NCBI RefSeq assembly: GCF_024704725.1
Contig: NZ_JALIQS010000006.1
Coordinates: 271,138-335,137 of the forward strand
DNA length: 64,000 nt
Direction of reading: 5' to 3'
From: Shinella sp. CPCC 101442
GTDB taxonomy: Bacteria > Pseudomonadota > Alphaproteobacteria > Rhizobiales > Rhizobiaceae
Shown here one piece after another: positions 9,801-19,958 of this stretch. Numbering within the stretch: the first letter of the stretch is position 1; every line of letters starts with the position of its first letter. The notes beneath the pieces are model-generated. The model was given only the letters and a program-made list of their open reading frames with translations. It ran no database searches and was not told where the DNA came from. The translations under genes and the position numbers were made by a program.

Positions 9801-12797
9801 ATGGCACGACTAGACGCCAACGAACAATTTCTCGCCACGTCCTTCCTCGACGGCGCGAACGCAGCCTATATCGAACAGCTCTACGCGAAGTACGAGGCGG
9901 ACCCCGCTTCCGTCGGCGAAGAGTGGCAGGCCTTCTTCAAGGCCCTCGAAGACCAGCCCTCTGACATTGTGAAGGCCGCCAAGGGCGCCTCGTGGCAGCG
10001 GGCGAACTGGCCGATCGTCGCCAATGGCGAACTCGTCTCGGCGCTCGACGGCAACTGGGGCGTCGTCGAGAAGGTGCTTGAGAAGAAGGTCCAGGCAAAG
10101 GCGGAAACCGTTGCCGCCAAGACCGGTGCGCCGGTCAACCAGGCCGACGTCAACCAGGCGACGCGCGACAGCGTGCGCGCCATCATGATGATCCGCGCCT
10201 ACCGCGCCCGCGGCCACCTGCACGCCAAGCTCGACCCGCTCGGCATTGCCGCACCCGTCGAGGACTATCACGAGCTGTCGCCGTCGAACTACGGTTTCAC
10301 CGATGCCGACCTCGACCGCAAGATCTTCATCGACAACGTGCTCGGCCTCGAATATGCGAGCATTCGCGAAATGGTCGAAATCCTCGAGCGCACCTATTGC
10401 TCGACGATCGGCGTCGAGTTCATGCACATCTCCAACCCGGAAGAGAAGGGCTGGATCCAGGAACGCATCGAAGGCCCGGACAAGGGCGTCGACTTCACGC
10501 CGGAAGGCAAGAAGGCGATCCTGCAGAAGCTGATCGAGGCGGAAGGCTTCGAACAGTTCATCGACGTCAAGTACAAGGGCACCAAGCGCTTCGGCCTCGA
10601 TGGCGGCGAAGCGCTGATCCCGGCGCTCGAACAGATCATCAAGCGCGGCGGCCAGCTCGGCCTCAAGGAAATCGTGCTCGGCATGGCCCACCGCGGCCGC
10701 CTCAACGTTCTGACGAACGTGATGGCGAAGCCCCACCGCGCCGTCTTCCACGAGTTCAAGGGCGGCTCCTACGCGCCGGACGAAGTGGAAGGCTCGGGCG
10801 ACGTGAAGTACCACCTCGGTGCCTCCTCGGACCGCGAGTTCGACGGCAACAAGGTGCATCTGTCGCTCACCGCCAACCCCTCGCACCTCGAAATCGTCAA
10901 CCCGGTCGTCATGGGCAAGGCACGCGCCAAGCAGGACCAGATGGCGAAGATCTTCGAGGGCGACATCATTCCGTTGTCCGAGCGGGCCCAGGTCATGCCG
11001 CTGCTGCTGCACGGCGATGCGGCCTTTGCCGGCCAGGGTGTCACGGCTGAAATCCTCGGCCTGTCGGGCCTGCGCGGCCATCGCGTCGCCGGCACGGTTC
11101 ACGTGATCATCAACAACCAGATCGGCTTCACCACCAATCCGGCCTTCTCGCGCTCCTCGCCCTATCCGTCGGATGTCGCGAAGATGATCGAGGCGCCGAT
11201 CTTCCATATCAACGGCGACGATCCGGAAGCGGTGACCTACGCTGCGAAGATCGCCACCGAATTCCGGATGAAGTTCCACAAGCCGGTCGTGCTCGACATC
11301 TTCTGCTACCGCCGCTTCGGCCACAACGAAGGCGACGAGCCGGCGTTCACCCAGCCGAAGATGTACAAGGCGATCCGCGCGCACAAGACCGTGGTCAGCC
11401 TCTATGGTTCGCGCCTCGTTGCCGAGGGTGTGATCAGCGAAGGCGAATTCGAGAAGATGAAGGCCGACTGGCGTGCCAGCCTCGAACAGGAATTCGAGGC
11501 CGGCCAGTCCTACAAGCCGAACAAGGCCGACTGGCTGGACGGTGTGTGGTCGGGCCTGCGCTCGGCCGACAACCAGGACGAACAGCGTCGCGGCAAGACA
11601 TCCGTGCCGATGAAGCAGCTGAAGGAAATCGGCCGCAAGATCTCGACGATCCCGGAAGGCTTCCGCGCCCACAAGACCATTCAGCGGTTCATGGACAACC
11701 GCATGCAGATGGTCGAGACGGGCGAAGGCATCGACTGGGCAATGGCCGAGGCGCTCGCTTTCGGCACGCTCTGCGTCGAGGGCACGAAGATCCGCCTGTC
11801 CGGCCAGGACTGCGAACGCGGCACCTTCTCGCAGCGCCATTCTGTGCTCTACGATCAGGAGACCGAAGACCGTTACATCCCGCTCGCCAACCTCGCGCCG
11901 ACCCAGGCCCGCTACGAGGTCATCAACTCGATGCTCTCGGAAGAGGCCGTGCTCGGTTTCGAATACGGCTACTCGCTGGCCCGTCCGAACGCGCTGACGC
12001 TGTGGGAAGCCCAGTTCGGCGACTTCGCCAACGGTGCGCAGGTCGTCTTCGACCAGTTCATTTCGTCGGGCGAACGCAAGTGGCTGCGCATGTCGGGTCT
12101 CGTCTGCCTGCTGCCGCACGGCTATGAGGGCCAGGGTCCGGAGCACTCCTCCGCCCGCCTCGAACGCTGGCTGCAGATGTGCGCCGAAGACAACATGCAG
12201 GTCGCCAACGTCACGACGCCGGCGAACTACTTCCACATCCTGCGCCGCCAGGTGAAGCGCGACTTCCGCAAGCCGCTGATCATGATGACGCCGAAGTCGC
12301 TGCTGCGCCACAAGCGCGCGGTCTCCTCGCTGTCGGAAATGGCGGGCGAAAGCTCGTTCCACCGCCTGCTGTGGGACGACGCGGAGGTCATCAAGGACGG
12401 CCCGATCAAGCTGCAGAAGGACGCGAAGATCCGTCGCGTCGTGATGTGCTCGGGCAAGGTCTATTACGACCTGCTGGAAGAGCGCGAAAAGCGCGGCATC
12501 GACGACGTCTACCTGCTGCGCCTGGAACAGCTCTATCCGTTCCCGGCCAAGGCGCTGATCAACGAGCTGTCGCGCTTCCGCAATGCCGAGATGGTGTGGT
12601 GCCAGGAAGAGCCCAAGAACATGGGCGGCTGGGCCTTCATCGACCCCTATCTCGAATGGGTGCTTGCCCATATCGACGCCAAGTACCAGCGCGTGCGCTA
12701 CACCGGCCGTCCGGCCGCAGCCTCGCCGGCAACGGGCCTGATGTCCAAGCACCTCGCGCAGCTCGCTGCCTTCCTTGAGGACGCACTGGGCGGTTGA
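9801..12797 (+). CDS. sucA: 2-oxoglutarate dehydrogenase E1 component
   Basis: 998 residues from the ATG at 9801, giving the usual rhizobial N-terminus [10 protein letters not shown]. An in-frame GTG at 9780 sits only 3 bases from GGGAGG and is less likely, although the ATG is then about 24 bases from that site, so the start is not fully certain. E1 decarboxylates 2-oxoglutarate on thiamine diphosphate and passes the succinyl group to the SucB lipoate. The TPP-binding region is [10 protein letters not shown] through NNQIGFTT. Other marks are HRGRLNVL and the transketolase-type pyrimidine domain ([16 protein letters not shown]). The C-terminus matches full-length E1. Confidence 0.98.
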   Translation: MARLDANEQFLATSFLDGANAAYIEQLYAKYEADPASVGEEWQAFFKALEDQPSDIVKAAKGASWQRANWPIVANGELVSALDGNWGVVEKVLEKKVQAKAETVAAKTGAPVNQADVNQATRDSVRAIMMIRAYRARGHLHAKLDPLGIAAPVEDYHELSPSNYGFTDADLDRKIFIDNVLGLEYASIREMVEILERTYCSTIGVEFMHISNPEEKGWIQERIEGPDKGVDFTPEGKKAILQKLIEAEGFEQFIDVKYKGTKRFGLDGGEALIPALEQIIKRGGQLGLKEIVLGMAHRGRLNVLTNVMAKPHRAVFHEFKGGSYAPDEVEGSGDVKYHLGASSDREFDGNKVHLSLTANPSHLEIVNPVVMGKARAKQDQMAKIFEGDIIPLSERAQVMPLLLHGDAAFAGQGVTAEILGLSGLRGHRVAGTVHVIINNQIGFTTNPAFSRSSPYPSDVAKMIEAPIFHINGDDPEAVTYAAKIATEFRMKFHKPVVLDIFCYRRFGHNEGDEPAFTQPKMYKAIRAHKTVVSLYGSRLVAEGVISEGEFEKMKADWRASLEQEFEAGQSYKPNKADWLDGVWSGLRSADNQDEQRRGKTSVPMKQLKEIGRKISTIPEGFRAHKTIQRFMDNRMQMVETGEGIDWAMAEALAFGTLCVEGTKIRLSGQDCERGTFSQRHSVLYDQETEDRYIPLANLAPTQARYEVINSMLSEEAVLGFEYGYSLARPNALTLWEAQFGDFANGAQVVFDQFISSGERKWLRMSGLVCLLPHGYEGQGPEHSSARLERWLQMCAEDNMQVANVTTPANYFHILRRQVKRDFRKPLIMMTPKSLLRHKRAVSSLSEMAGESSFHRLLWDDAEVIKDGPIKLQKDAKIRRVVMCSGKVYYDLLEEREKRGIDDVYLLRLEQLYPFPAKALINELSRFRNAEMVWCQEEPKNMGGWAFIDPYLEWVLAHIDAKYQRVRYTGRPAAASPATGLMSKHLAQLAAFLEDALGG

Positions 12798-12849
12798 TCC
12801 GCCCAGTTCCCCGCACCCGCGACAACGAAATCAAGAACGGAACACACTC

Positions 12850-14076
12850 ATGGCTACCGAAATCCGCGTCCCGACTTTGGGCGAATCCGTCAGCGAAGCC
12901 ACCGTCGGCACCTGGTTCAAGAAGGTCGGCGACGTCATCAAGGCAGACGAGCCGCTCTGTGAGCTCGAAACCGACAAGGTGACGATCGAAGTGCCCGCAC
13001 CGGCCGCCGGCGTCCTGTCGGAAATTGTTGCGAATGCCGGCGACACCGTCGCCCCGGGCGGCCTGCTCGGCCAGATCTCCGAAGGCGCTTCTGCCGCTCC
13101 GGCTGCCGCCGAAAAGGTCGAGAAGGTTGCGGCCGCCCCGGCTGCCGAAGCCAAGCCGGCCGCTGCTGCGTCTTCCATGCCGCCGGCCCCGTCCGCTGCA
13201 AAGCTGCTTGCCGAAAACAACGTCTCGGCCGATCAGGTTGACGGTTCCGGCAAGCGCGGCCAGGTGCTGAAGGGCGACGTGATCGCCGCCGTTGCCAAGG
13301 GCATCACGGCAACCCCTGCTGCCGCCGCCGAGCCGGTCAAGGTTGTCGCCCGTGCGGCATCTTCCGAAGCCGATGCGCCGCGCGAAGAGCGCGTGAAGAT
13401 GACGCGCCTGCGCCAGACGATCGCCAAGCGCCTCAAGGACGCGCAGAACACCGCAGCCATGCTCACCACCTACAACGAGGTGGACATGTCGGCCGTGATG
13501 GACCTGCGCAACCGCTACAAGGACCTGTTCGAGAAGAAGCACGGCGTGAAGCTCGGCTTCATGGGCTTCTTCACCAAGGCCGTGACCCACGCGCTGAAGG
13601 AACTGCCGGCGGTCAACGCCGAGATCGACGGCACCGACATCATTTACAAGAACTACTGCCACATCGGCGTCGCCGTCGGCACCGACAAGGGCCTCGTCGT
13701 TCCGGTCGTGCGCGATGCCGACCAGATGTCGATTGCCGAAATCGAAAAGGACATCGGCCGTCTCGGCAAGCTCGCCCGTGACGGTGCGCTCTCCATGGCC
13801 GACATGCAGGGCGGCACGTTCACCATCTCGAACGGCGGCGTCTACGGTTCGCTGATGTCCTCGCCGATCCTCAACGCCCCGCAGTCCGGCATCCTCGGCA
13901 TGCACAAGATCCAGGAACGCCCGGTCGTTGTCGGCGGCCAGATCGTCATCCGCCCGATGATGTATCTCGCCCTCTCCTATGACCACCGCATGGTCGACGG
14001 CAAGGAAGCGGTTACCTTCCTGGTCCGCGTCAAGGACAGCCTGGAAGATCCGGAACGCCTCGTTCTCGATCTGTAA
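12850..14076 (+). CDS. sucB: 2-oxoglutarate dehydrogenase E2 (dihydrolipoamide succinyltransferase)
   Basis: 408 residues from the ATG at 12850. Domains in order: a lipoyl domain (1-77) with the lipoylated lysine in [11 protein letters not shown]; an Ala/Pro/Lys-rich linker; the E3/E1-binding domain (about 118-155, [20 protein letters not shown]); a second linker; and the catalytic core (about 178-408) ending in [16 protein letters not shown], which contains the HxxxDG active site. It transfers succinyl groups to CoA. It lies 52 bases after sucA. The E3 gene lpdA is 2.8 kb downstream, separated by five accessory genes on the same strand. Confidence 0.99.
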   Translation: MATEIRVPTLGESVSEATVGTWFKKVGDVIKADEPLCELETDKVTIEVPAPAAGVLSEIVANAGDTVAPGGLLGQISEGASAAPAAAEKVEKVAAAPAAEAKPAAAASSMPPAPSAAKLLAENNVSADQVDGSGKRGQVLKGDVIAAVAKGITATPAAAAEPVKVVARAASSEADAPREERVKMTRLRQTIAKRLKDAQNTAAMLTTYNEVDMSAVMDLRNRYKDLFEKKHGVKLGFMGFFTKAVTHALKELPAVNAEIDGTDIIYKNYCHIGVAVGTDKGLVVPVVRDADQMSIAEIEKDIGRLGKLARDGALSMADMQGGTFTISNGGVYGSLMSSPILNAPQSGILGMHKIQERPVVVGGQIVIRPMMYLALSYDHRMVDGKEAVTFLVRVKDSLEDPERLVLDL

Positions 14077-14087
14077 GGGAGGTCCCT

Positions 14088-14501
14088 ATGGAGGCGGCAG
14101 CGTCTGCATCTTCGCCGATGCTCGTGCTTCTTGCACTGAGCGTGGCGCTGCTCGTCTTCCATATCGGGCTCCAGGGCATGCTCTCCACGAGGGAGCTTGG
14201 CTCCGCCTGGAACGCCGGCCCGCGCGATGGCGCGCGGGAGCCGACAGGCAAGCTTGCCGGACGCGCCGCCCGCGCGTCGGCGAATTTTCGGGAAACCTAT
14301 CCTGCCTTCGTCGCTCTCGCGCTGGCGCTTGCCATCGCGGGCGACCCGGCAGGTTGGGGCCTCATCGGGGCGTGGCTGTGGTTCGTTGCCCGGCTCGTCT
14401 ATATCCCGCTCTATCTCGCAGGCATCCCCTATATCCGTTCGATCGTCTGGCTCGTCGCGCTGGCGGGTCTCGCGGTCATGGCGGGTGTGGTCGTTCTCTA
14501 G
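14088..14501 (+). CDS. MAPEG-family membrane protein
   Basis: 137 residues with four likely membrane spans (about 10-28, 65-85, 87-107 and 116-136). The MAPEG superfamily (membrane-associated proteins in eicosanoid and glutathione metabolism) is suggested by EPTGKLAGRAARASANFRET followed by YPAFVALALAL and by the short four-helix layout. Bacterial members may be glutathione-dependent, but their substrates are mostly unknown. It begins 11 bases after sucB and ends 9 bases before the VOC gene, so it is probably on the suc transcript. Confidence 0.8.
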   Translation: MEAAASASSPMLVLLALSVALLVFHIGLQGMLSTRELGSAWNAGPRDGAREPTGKLAGRAARASANFRETYPAFVALALALAIAGDPAGWGLIGAWLWFVARLVYIPLYLAGIPYIRSIVWLVALAGLAVMAGVVVL

Positions 14502-14510
14502 GAGGCTGGC

Positions 14511-14933
14511 ATGGCATTCACCAATGTTCCCCCGCTTCAGCCGCATATCTGCGTGAAGGGCGGCCTGGAAGCGATCGCCTTCTACGAAAAGGCGCTCGGC
14601 GCTGAAAAAACGTTCCATCAGCTTGCCGAAGATGGCAGGCGCGTCATGCATGCCAATCTCGCCATCTATGGCGGCGAGGTGATGCTGCACGACGAGTTCC
14701 CGGAATTCGAGATGGCCGTCAGCGCGCCGACGACGGTCGGCGGCACGAGCTTTGCCATCAGCATTAACCTGGCCGACCCGTCCGCCGTCGATGTGGCCTT
14801 CGCCAAGGCGGTGGATGCCGGCGCCCATGGTCTGATGCCGCCCGCCGATGTGTTCTGGGGCGCCCGCTACGCCCGCATCACCGATCCCTTCGGCCATATC
14901 TGGGCCTTCAACGCGCCCCTGGAGAGACAATGA
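14511..14933 (+). CDS. VOC/PhnB-like glyoxalase-fold protein
   Basis: 140 residues of a single vicinal-oxygen-chelate fold: N-terminal LQPHICVKGGLEAIAFYEKA, middle GGEVMLHDEFPEF, and C-terminal WGARYARITDPFGHIWAF. This is the PhnB-like subgroup, whose members usually have no proven activity. It overlaps the start of the LysE-family gene by 4 bases, indicating translational coupling, and belongs to the accessory block between sucB and lpdA. Confidence 0.85.
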   Translation: MAFTNVPPLQPHICVKGGLEAIAFYEKALGAEKTFHQLAEDGRRVMHANLAIYGGEVMLHDEFPEFEMAVSAPTTVGGTSFAISINLADPSAVDVAFAKAVDAGAHGLMPPADVFWGARYARITDPFGHIWAFNAPLERQ

Positions 14934-15574
14934 GCAGCTATTTTCTGGAACTCGCCTCGCTGATGGCGATCTTCTCCTTTGCCATCGTCTCGCCGGGTGC
15001 CGACCTTGCCATGGTCATGCGCCAGTCGATCGTGCATGGGCGCCGTTCGGCGATCATCACGTCCTTCGGCGTGGGCACCTCGCTGATGTTCCACGTCACC
15101 TATACGATCCTTGGCCTCGGCCTCATCATTTCCCAGTCGATCTACCTGTTCAATATCGTGAAGTGGTGCGGTGTCGCCTACCTCATCTATATCGGCATCA
15201 AGGCCTTGCGTGCCGGCAAGACGGACATGTCCGTCGAGACGGTGAAGGGCAACGAGGACGGCAAGGGCGAGCAGTCGGCGCTGCGCGCCTTCGGCCTCGG
15301 TTTCCTCGCCAATGCGCTGAACCCCAAGCCGGTCTTCTTCTTCCTGTCGATCTTTTCGACCGTCGTCAGTGCCCACACGCCGATTGCCATCAAGTTCGGC
15401 TATGGCCTTGTCATGGCGTCCTGCCTGATCGCCTGGTTCGTCGGTGTCTCGCTGTTCATGACGACGCCGCGCATGCGGGCGGCGTTTTCCCGTGCCAGCC
15501 AGTGGATCGACCGCGCCAGCGGTCTCGTCTTCATCGCGCTCGGCATCAAGCTCGCCACGGAAAAGGCCCACTGA
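14930..15574 (+). CDS. LysE/RhtB-family amino-acid exporter
   Basis: 214 residues with about six membrane helices. The family signature SPGADLAMVMRQSIVHGRRS lies near residues 21-40, and FLANALNPKPVFFFLSIF near 125-142 is the second conserved block. Members export amino acids such as threonine, homoserine or lysine; the substrate here cannot be told from sequence. The start overlaps the VOC gene by 4 bases (ATGA) and the next gene follows after 2 bases. Confidence 0.93.
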   Translation: MSSYFLELASLMAIFSFAIVSPGADLAMVMRQSIVHGRRSAIITSFGVGTSLMFHVTYTILGLGLIISQSIYLFNIVKWCGVAYLIYIGIKALRAGKTDMSVETVKGNEDGKGEQSALRAFGLGFLANALNPKPVFFFLSIFSTVVSAHTPIAIKFGYGLVMASCLIAWFVGVSLFMTTPRMRAAFSRASQWIDRASGLVFIALGIKLATEKAH

Positions 15575-15576
15575 GC

Positions 15577-16068
15577 ATGCGCACCGCCCTCGTTTTCCTC
15601 GGTCTCGTTGCCGCGACCACCGCTTCCGCGGCGGAGTGCCGGCAGGACCGCGCGATCTATGCGGATCGCGACGGGGGCTATGAGCTGACCTTCGAGCCGG
15701 TCGGGTCGAGTGCAGCGGCAACCAGCCATCATTTCAAGCTGAAGGTTCTTTCGAGCAAGACCGTTCTCGACGGCATCGTCATGCCCGGTGACGACCCGGT
15801 CCGTTCCAATGGCATGGTCATGCACAATTGCCCGGAAGGCGACGTGACCGGCGAGGAGATCGCCGCCTGCACCGTCTGGGAAGGCGTGATCTACGTGCTC
15901 GATGGCGCCGGTGATGCCGCCGTCCTGCCGGAGGAAGGCGCCAAGGCCGCCGAAACGCTGCTGCTGGCCGGCTTCGGACCGTCGCTGCGCTATTCGACGC
16001 TGTGGGATGAGAGCAAGGCCAAGGTCGCGCCGTGGGACGTGTTCAAGCGGAAGGGATGCGCCGCATGA
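15577..16068 (+). CDS. Secreted protein of unknown function
   Basis: 163 residues from the ATG at 15577. A clear signal peptide (MRTALVFLGLVAATTASAA, cleavage likely after ASA) precedes a mature protein with cysteines in ECRQ, HNCPEG and AACTVWEG and a C-terminal KGCAA, so disulfide bonds in the periplasm are likely. I do not recognise a named domain. It is 2 bases after the LysE gene and overlaps the SDR gene by 4 bases, so it is translated with them. A much longer upstream frame reading through lysE is a shadow. Confidence 0.75.
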   Translation: MRTALVFLGLVAATTASAAECRQDRAIYADRDGGYELTFEPVGSSAAATSHHFKLKVLSSKTVLDGIVMPGDDPVRSNGMVMHNCPEGDVTGEEIAACTVWEGVIYVLDGAGDAAVLPEEGAKAAETLLLAGFGPSLRYSTLWDESKAKVAPWDVFKRKGCAA

Positions 16069-16817
16069 CGGAAGCGCCCGTTCTTCTCGTCACCGGCGGG
16101 AGCCGCGGCATTGGCGCGAGTGTCTGCCGCATGGCAGGCGCTGCCGGCTGGCAGGTTGCGGTGAACTACGTCTCCAACCTCGACGCGGCCGAGGCGATCG
16201 TCGCGCAGATCCATGCGCTGGGCGGCTCGGCGATTGCCGTTCAGGGCGATGTCGGCAGCGAGCTCGGCCTTGCCTCGATCTTTTCGGCGATCGACGGCAC
16301 CTTCGGCCGGCTCGACGGGCTGGTCAACAATGCCGGCATCGTCGCCCTGCCGCAGCGTCTCGACGAGATGTCCGCCGAGCGGCTGGAGCGCATGTTCGCC
16401 GTCAACGTCATGGGCTCGATCCGCTGCGCACAGGAGGCCGTACGGCGCATGTCGACGCTGCATGGCGGCAAGGGCGGTTCGATCGTCAACATTTCCTCGG
16501 TGGCGGCCCAGCTCGGCTCGGCCGGGCAATATATCGATTATGCCGCGAGCAAGGGCGCGATCGAGAGCTTTACCATCGGGCTTGCCCGCGAAGTGGCGCT
16601 GGAAGGCATCCGCGTCAATCTCGTGCGCCCCGGCATCATCGACACCGACATCCACGCTTCCGGTGGCCTGCCGGAGCGGGCGCGCGACATTGCCTCGCTC
16701 ATTCCGATGCAGCGGCCGGGTACGGCCGATGAAGTCGCCCATTCGATTCTCTATCTTCTCTCCGATGCGGCATCCTATGTGACGGGTGCCGCCCTCAACG
16801 TCAGCGGCGGCCGCTAG
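16065..16817 (+). CDS. SDR-family oxidoreductase
   Basis: 250 residues from the ATG at 16065, which overlaps the previous stop (ATGA) and lies 8 bases after AAGGGA. A classical short-chain dehydrogenase: NAD(P)-binding TGGSRGIGAS near the N-terminus, NNAG, catalytic Ser in NISSVAAQLGS, Tyr and Lys in YIDYAASKGAIES, and the C-terminal TGAALNVSGGR. Residue choice resembles glucose-1-dehydrogenase or FabG-like enzymes, but the substrate is unknown. It ends 24 bases before lpdA and is the last of the five accessory genes. Confidence 0.92.
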   Translation: MTEAPVLLVTGGSRGIGASVCRMAGAAGWQVAVNYVSNLDAAEAIVAQIHALGGSAIAVQGDVGSELGLASIFSAIDGTFGRLDGLVNNAGIVALPQRLDEMSAERLERMFAVNVMGSIRCAQEAVRRMSTLHGGKGGSIVNISSVAAQLGSAGQYIDYAASKGAIESFTIGLAREVALEGIRVNLVRPGIIDTDIHASGGLPERARDIASLIPMQRPGTADEVAHSILYLLSDAASYVTGAALNVSGGR

Positions 16818-16841
16818 GCCCCCGCGCAGGAAGGACTTGTC

Positions 16842-18248
16842 ATGGCATATGATCTCATCGTTATCGGTTCCGGCCCCGGCGGCTATGTCTGCGCCATAAA
16901 GTCGGCCCAGCTCGGCCTGAAGGTCGCGGTCGTCGAAAAGCGAGCGACCTACGGCGGCACCTGCCTCAATGTCGGCTGCATCCCGTCGAAGGCGCTGCTG
17001 CATGCGTCGGAGACCTACAGCCATGCCGCCCATGGCATGGAAGCACTCGGCATTGACGGCGTGAAGCCGACCCTCAACCTGCCGAAGATGATGGCGCACA
17101 AGGATGCGACCGTGAAGTCGAACGTCGACGGCGTCGCCTTCCTGTTCAAGAAGAACAAGATCGACGGCATCCAGGGCACCGGCAAGGTGATGGGCGCGGG
17201 CAAGGTCTCCGTCACCAACGACAAGGGTGAAGAGCAGGTCCTGGAGACGAAGAACATCGTCATCGCCACCGGCTCCGACGTCGCGGGCATTCCGGGCGTA
17301 CCGGTCGATATCGACGAGACGATCATCGTCTCCTCCACCGGCGGCATCGCGCTCGAAAAAGTGCCGGGTCATCTCATAGTCGTCGGCGGCGGCGTGATCG
17401 GCCTCGAACTCGGCTCGGTCTGGGCGCGCCTCGGTGCCAAGGTGACGGTGGTCGAATATCTCGACACGATCCTCGGCGGCATGGACGGCGATGTCTCCAA
17501 GCAGTTCCAGCGCATGCTCGCCAAGCAGGGCATGGAGTTCAAGCTCGGCGCCAAGGTAACGGGTGTGGAAAAGGCAGGTTCGGGCGCCAAGGTGACGTTC
17601 GAGCCGGTCAAGGGCGGCGATGCCGTGACGATCGAGGCAGACGTCGTTCTGATCGCCACCGGCCGCAAGCCTTACACAGAAGGTCTCGGCCTCAAGGAAG
17701 CCGGTGTTGCGCTCGACAACCGCGGCCGCGTCGAGATCGACAATCACTTCCAGACCAACGTTCCCGGCATCTATGCGCTGGGTGACGTGGTGCGCGGTCC
17801 GATGCTCGCCCACAAGGCGGAAGACGAGGGTGTTGCCGTTGCCGAAATCCTCACCGGCCAGGCCGGACATGTGAACTATGACGTCATCCCGGGCGTCGTC
17901 TACACCCAGCCGGAAGTCGCCTCCGTCGGCAAGACGGAAGAGGAGCTGAAGGCTGCGGGCATCGCCTACAAGACCGGAAAGTTCCCCTTTACGGCAAACG
18001 GCCGCGCCCGCGCCATGCTGGCGACCGACGGCTTCGTCAAGGTGCTGGCCGACAAGGAGACCGACCGCGTGCTCGGCGTGCACATCGTCGGCTTCGGCGC
18101 CGGCGAGATGATCCACGAGGCGGCCGTGCTGATGGAGTTCGGCGGCTCGTCGGAAGACCTCGGTCGCACCTGCCATGCGCACCCGACCATGTCGGAAGCC
18201 GTCAAGGAAGCCGCACTCGCGACCTTCTTCAAGCCGATCCATATGTGA
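16842..18248 (+). CDS. lpdA: Dihydrolipoamide dehydrogenase (E3)
   Basis: 468 residues. It reoxidises dihydrolipoyl groups of SucB with FAD and NAD. Visible are the FAD motif GSGPGG at 9-14, the redox pair Cys41 and Cys46 in GGTCLNVGC, the NAD-binding [10 protein letters not shown], a second FAD contact [19 protein letters not shown], and the active-site HAHPT at 445-449. Its place at the end of the mdh-suc run makes it the E3 of the 2-oxoglutarate complex; rhizobia usually keep another copy with pyruvate dehydrogenase. A GC hairpin follows the stop. Confidence 0.98.
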   Translation: MAYDLIVIGSGPGGYVCAIKSAQLGLKVAVVEKRATYGGTCLNVGCIPSKALLHASETYSHAAHGMEALGIDGVKPTLNLPKMMAHKDATVKSNVDGVAFLFKKNKIDGIQGTGKVMGAGKVSVTNDKGEEQVLETKNIVIATGSDVAGIPGVPVDIDETIIVSSTGGIALEKVPGHLIVVGGGVIGLELGSVWARLGAKVTVVEYLDTILGGMDGDVSKQFQRMLAKQGMEFKLGAKVTGVEKAGSGAKVTFEPVKGGDAVTIEADVVLIATGRKPYTEGLGLKEAGVALDNRGRVEIDNHFQTNVPGIYALGDVVRGPMLAHKAEDEGVAVAEILTGQAGHVNYDVIPGVVYTQPEVASVGKTEEELKAAGIAYKTGKFPFTANGRARAMLATDGFVKVLADKETDRVLGVHIVGFGAGEMIHEAAVLMEFGGSSEDLGRTCHAHPTMSEAVKEAALATFFKPIHM

Positions 18249-18254
18249 TCGCCT

Positions 18255-18281
18255 CAGGCGGCTGCGACAACCGGCCGCCTG
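18255..18281 (+). terminator. Possible terminator after lpdA
   Basis: CAGGCGGC and GCCGCCTG form a perfect 8-base stem with an 11-base loop, 7 bases after the lpdA stop. No T-run follows, so it is either a Rho-dependent or 3'-end-protecting structure rather than a strong intrinsic terminator. Confidence 0.35.
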
Positions 18282-18322
18282 TCCTCGCCCGCCGAACGGG
18301 GGCACCATGAAAGCCACAAAGG

Positions 18323-18832
18323 ATGGCCTTCATGTCCCCCGTATCGAGACCCGTCTCGCTCCCGCATCCACTTCTTCCATCTGCCGACTGGGCGGATCGT
18401 TTTACGCTTGGCCTGCCCGTCGACAACCTCACGGCGCGCGAGGCGGCCCGGCTGGCGCTGGAGCACCCGCCGGGCTGGGTGCGCCGGCTGATGGTGCTGC
18501 GCAATGCGCTCGTCGCGCCCTTCGGGCTGAAGGGGGCGGCGGAGCAGGTGAAGACATCGGAAACGGAGATCGGCGGCTTTCCGGTGGTGAGTGCGACCGA
18601 CGACCGGGTCGTGCTCGGCTTCGACGACCGGCATCTGGATTTCCGCATCGTCATCGACGTGATGGCGGACCGTCCGTCCGGCCAGACCCTGAGCGTCATG
18701 ACGCTCGTCCAGCGCAACAATCTGCTCGGCCGGCTCTATCTCGCCGCCGTCATGCCGTTCCACAAGCTGATCGTTCGCACCATGCTGTCGGGCATCGGAC
18801 GGCAGGCGATGAAGCTCAATTCACGGCGGTGA
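18323..18832 (+). CDS. DUF2867 domain protein
   Basis: 169 residues; soluble, no signal peptide. The pattern ARLALEHPPGWVRRLMVLRN, the central DDRVVLGFDDRHLDFRI, and the C-terminal LAAVMPFHKLIVRTML match the DUF2867 family, which has no assigned function. An alternative ATG lies three codons downstream (18332). Its last 17 bases overlap the end of the convergent TraB/GumN gene. Confidence 0.75.
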   Translation: MAFMSPVSRPVSLPHPLLPSADWADRFTLGLPVDNLTAREAARLALEHPPGWVRRLMVLRNALVAPFGLKGAAEQVKTSETEIGGFPVVSATDDRVVLGFDDRHLDFRIVIDVMADRPSGQTLSVMTLVQRNNLLGRLYLAAVMPFHKLIVRTMLSGIGRQAMKLNSRR

Positions 18833-19895
18833 CGGTAAAGCCGTTTTTGCGCAGCAGCTCCACCACGCCTTCGGGGCCGGGAAGATGCAATGCGCCGACG
18901 GCCATGAACACGTTGCCGTCGTTGAGGATCGGCGTCGCGCGCTCGGCCATGACGTGGTTGCGGTCGACGATGATCCGCTGTTCGAAATCGGCATAGCCCT
19001 TTGCATTGTCGTCTTCGGGTGCGGCGGCGCGCATCATCGGCATGATCATGCCGGTATCGCCGGCAAGATAAAGCTGGCTCATCGTCTCGATGACGTCCTT
19101 CAGCGTGTCGCCGAGTTCCAGCGTCTGCACGAGGCCCTGGATCTGCGGTTCGAGCGGCAGGGAATCAAGGGCGGAAATCTGCTCGATCAGCGTTTCAAGG
19201 CCCTTCAGAGCCTTGCCGTCAGCAAGCGCGTTCTTGGCGAGCTGCTGGTCGAGGAAGGCGGCGCCTGCGGTCTTGCGGGCGATTTCGCAGGCGGGCAGGG
19301 CGACGAAGCTCGCGATCATCCATGGCTTCATGCGGCCGACGGCGGAAAGGGCGAGGCCGCGGCTCTTCAAGCCCTCTGCGAGCGTTTCCGCATCCTCCTT
19401 GTCGAGGAAGTCGGTGATCGATTTCCCGTCGGTGAACATGATGAGGTCGGGACGGGCCATCATCGCGGCTCCCGCCTTTTTCTCGTCGGTGATCTCGTCC
19501 GATTCCACGATGACCGTCGCGGCTTGCGCATAGGCGGCGCGGGCGGCGTCCGGCATGGCGAGCACGCGCGGGTCCGTCACATGCATGGTGCCGAGCAGCC
19601 AGGAGGTGGGCTTGCCGTCCTTTTCGATCTTCCAGAGGATACCCTTGCCGTTCGGCACGGCGTCCGCCTCGGCGCGCAGCTTTGCGAACCCTGCCGGGTC
19701 GTCCTTCTCGTATTTCGTCAGCAGATTGTTGCCGCCGCAGGCCGGCAGCTCTTCGGCCCTGGCCGGGGACAGACCGGCAAGCACGATGACGAAGGAGAGA
19801 GCGATGACCACATGGAGGACGGCCATGAGCCAGAGGCCGGCATCGGTGAGGCGATCGGCAAGCGCCAATCGGCTCTTGTGAAGAAGGACTGTCAT
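18816..19895 (-). CDS. TraB/GumN family protein
   Basis: 359 residues from the ATG at 19895 (preceded by GGAG at good distance; a longer start at 19943 is less likely). There is an N-terminal membrane anchor or signal (residues about 22-45, ending SPARA), then an exported domain. The family marks are the GxxH motif WLLGTMHVTDPR and the C-terminal VGALHLPGPEGVVELL. TraB/GumN (also TIKI-like) proteins are thought to be metallo-hydrolases, some peptidases; no specific role is known here. Its 3' end overlaps the DUF2867 gene. Confidence 0.87.
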   Translation of the reverse strand: MTVLLHKSRLALADRLTDAGLWLMAVLHVVIALSFVIVLAGLSPARAEELPACGGNNLLTKYEKDDPAGFAKLRAEADAVPNGKGILWKIEKDGKPTSWLLGTMHVTDPRVLAMPDAARAAYAQAATVIVESDEITDEKKAGAAMMARPDLIMFTDGKSITDFLDKEDAETLAEGLKSRGLALSAVGRMKPWMIASFVALPACEIARKTAGAAFLDQQLAKNALADGKALKGLETLIEQISALDSLPLEPQIQGLVQTLELGDTLKDVIETMSQLYLAGDTGMIMPMMRAAAPEDDNAKGYADFEQRIIVDRNHVMAERATPILNDGNVFMAVGALHLPGPEGVVELLRKNGFTVTAVN

Positions 19896-19958
19896 GGTCG
19901 AACTCCGTGCATTTTCGGCGAACCCTAGTGCCCTCATCCTCACAATCCCTTAACGGGG

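Noticed and set aside
9810..12752. 980-codon open frame antisense to sucA
   Set aside because: The same codon-bias shadow; composition is rich in Asp, Val, His and Arg, and no family or ribosome-binding site is visible.
14848..15574. Upstream extension of the secreted protein through the LysE-type gene
   Set aside because: The extension reads a second frame of lysE; the ATG at 15577 starts a proper signal peptide.
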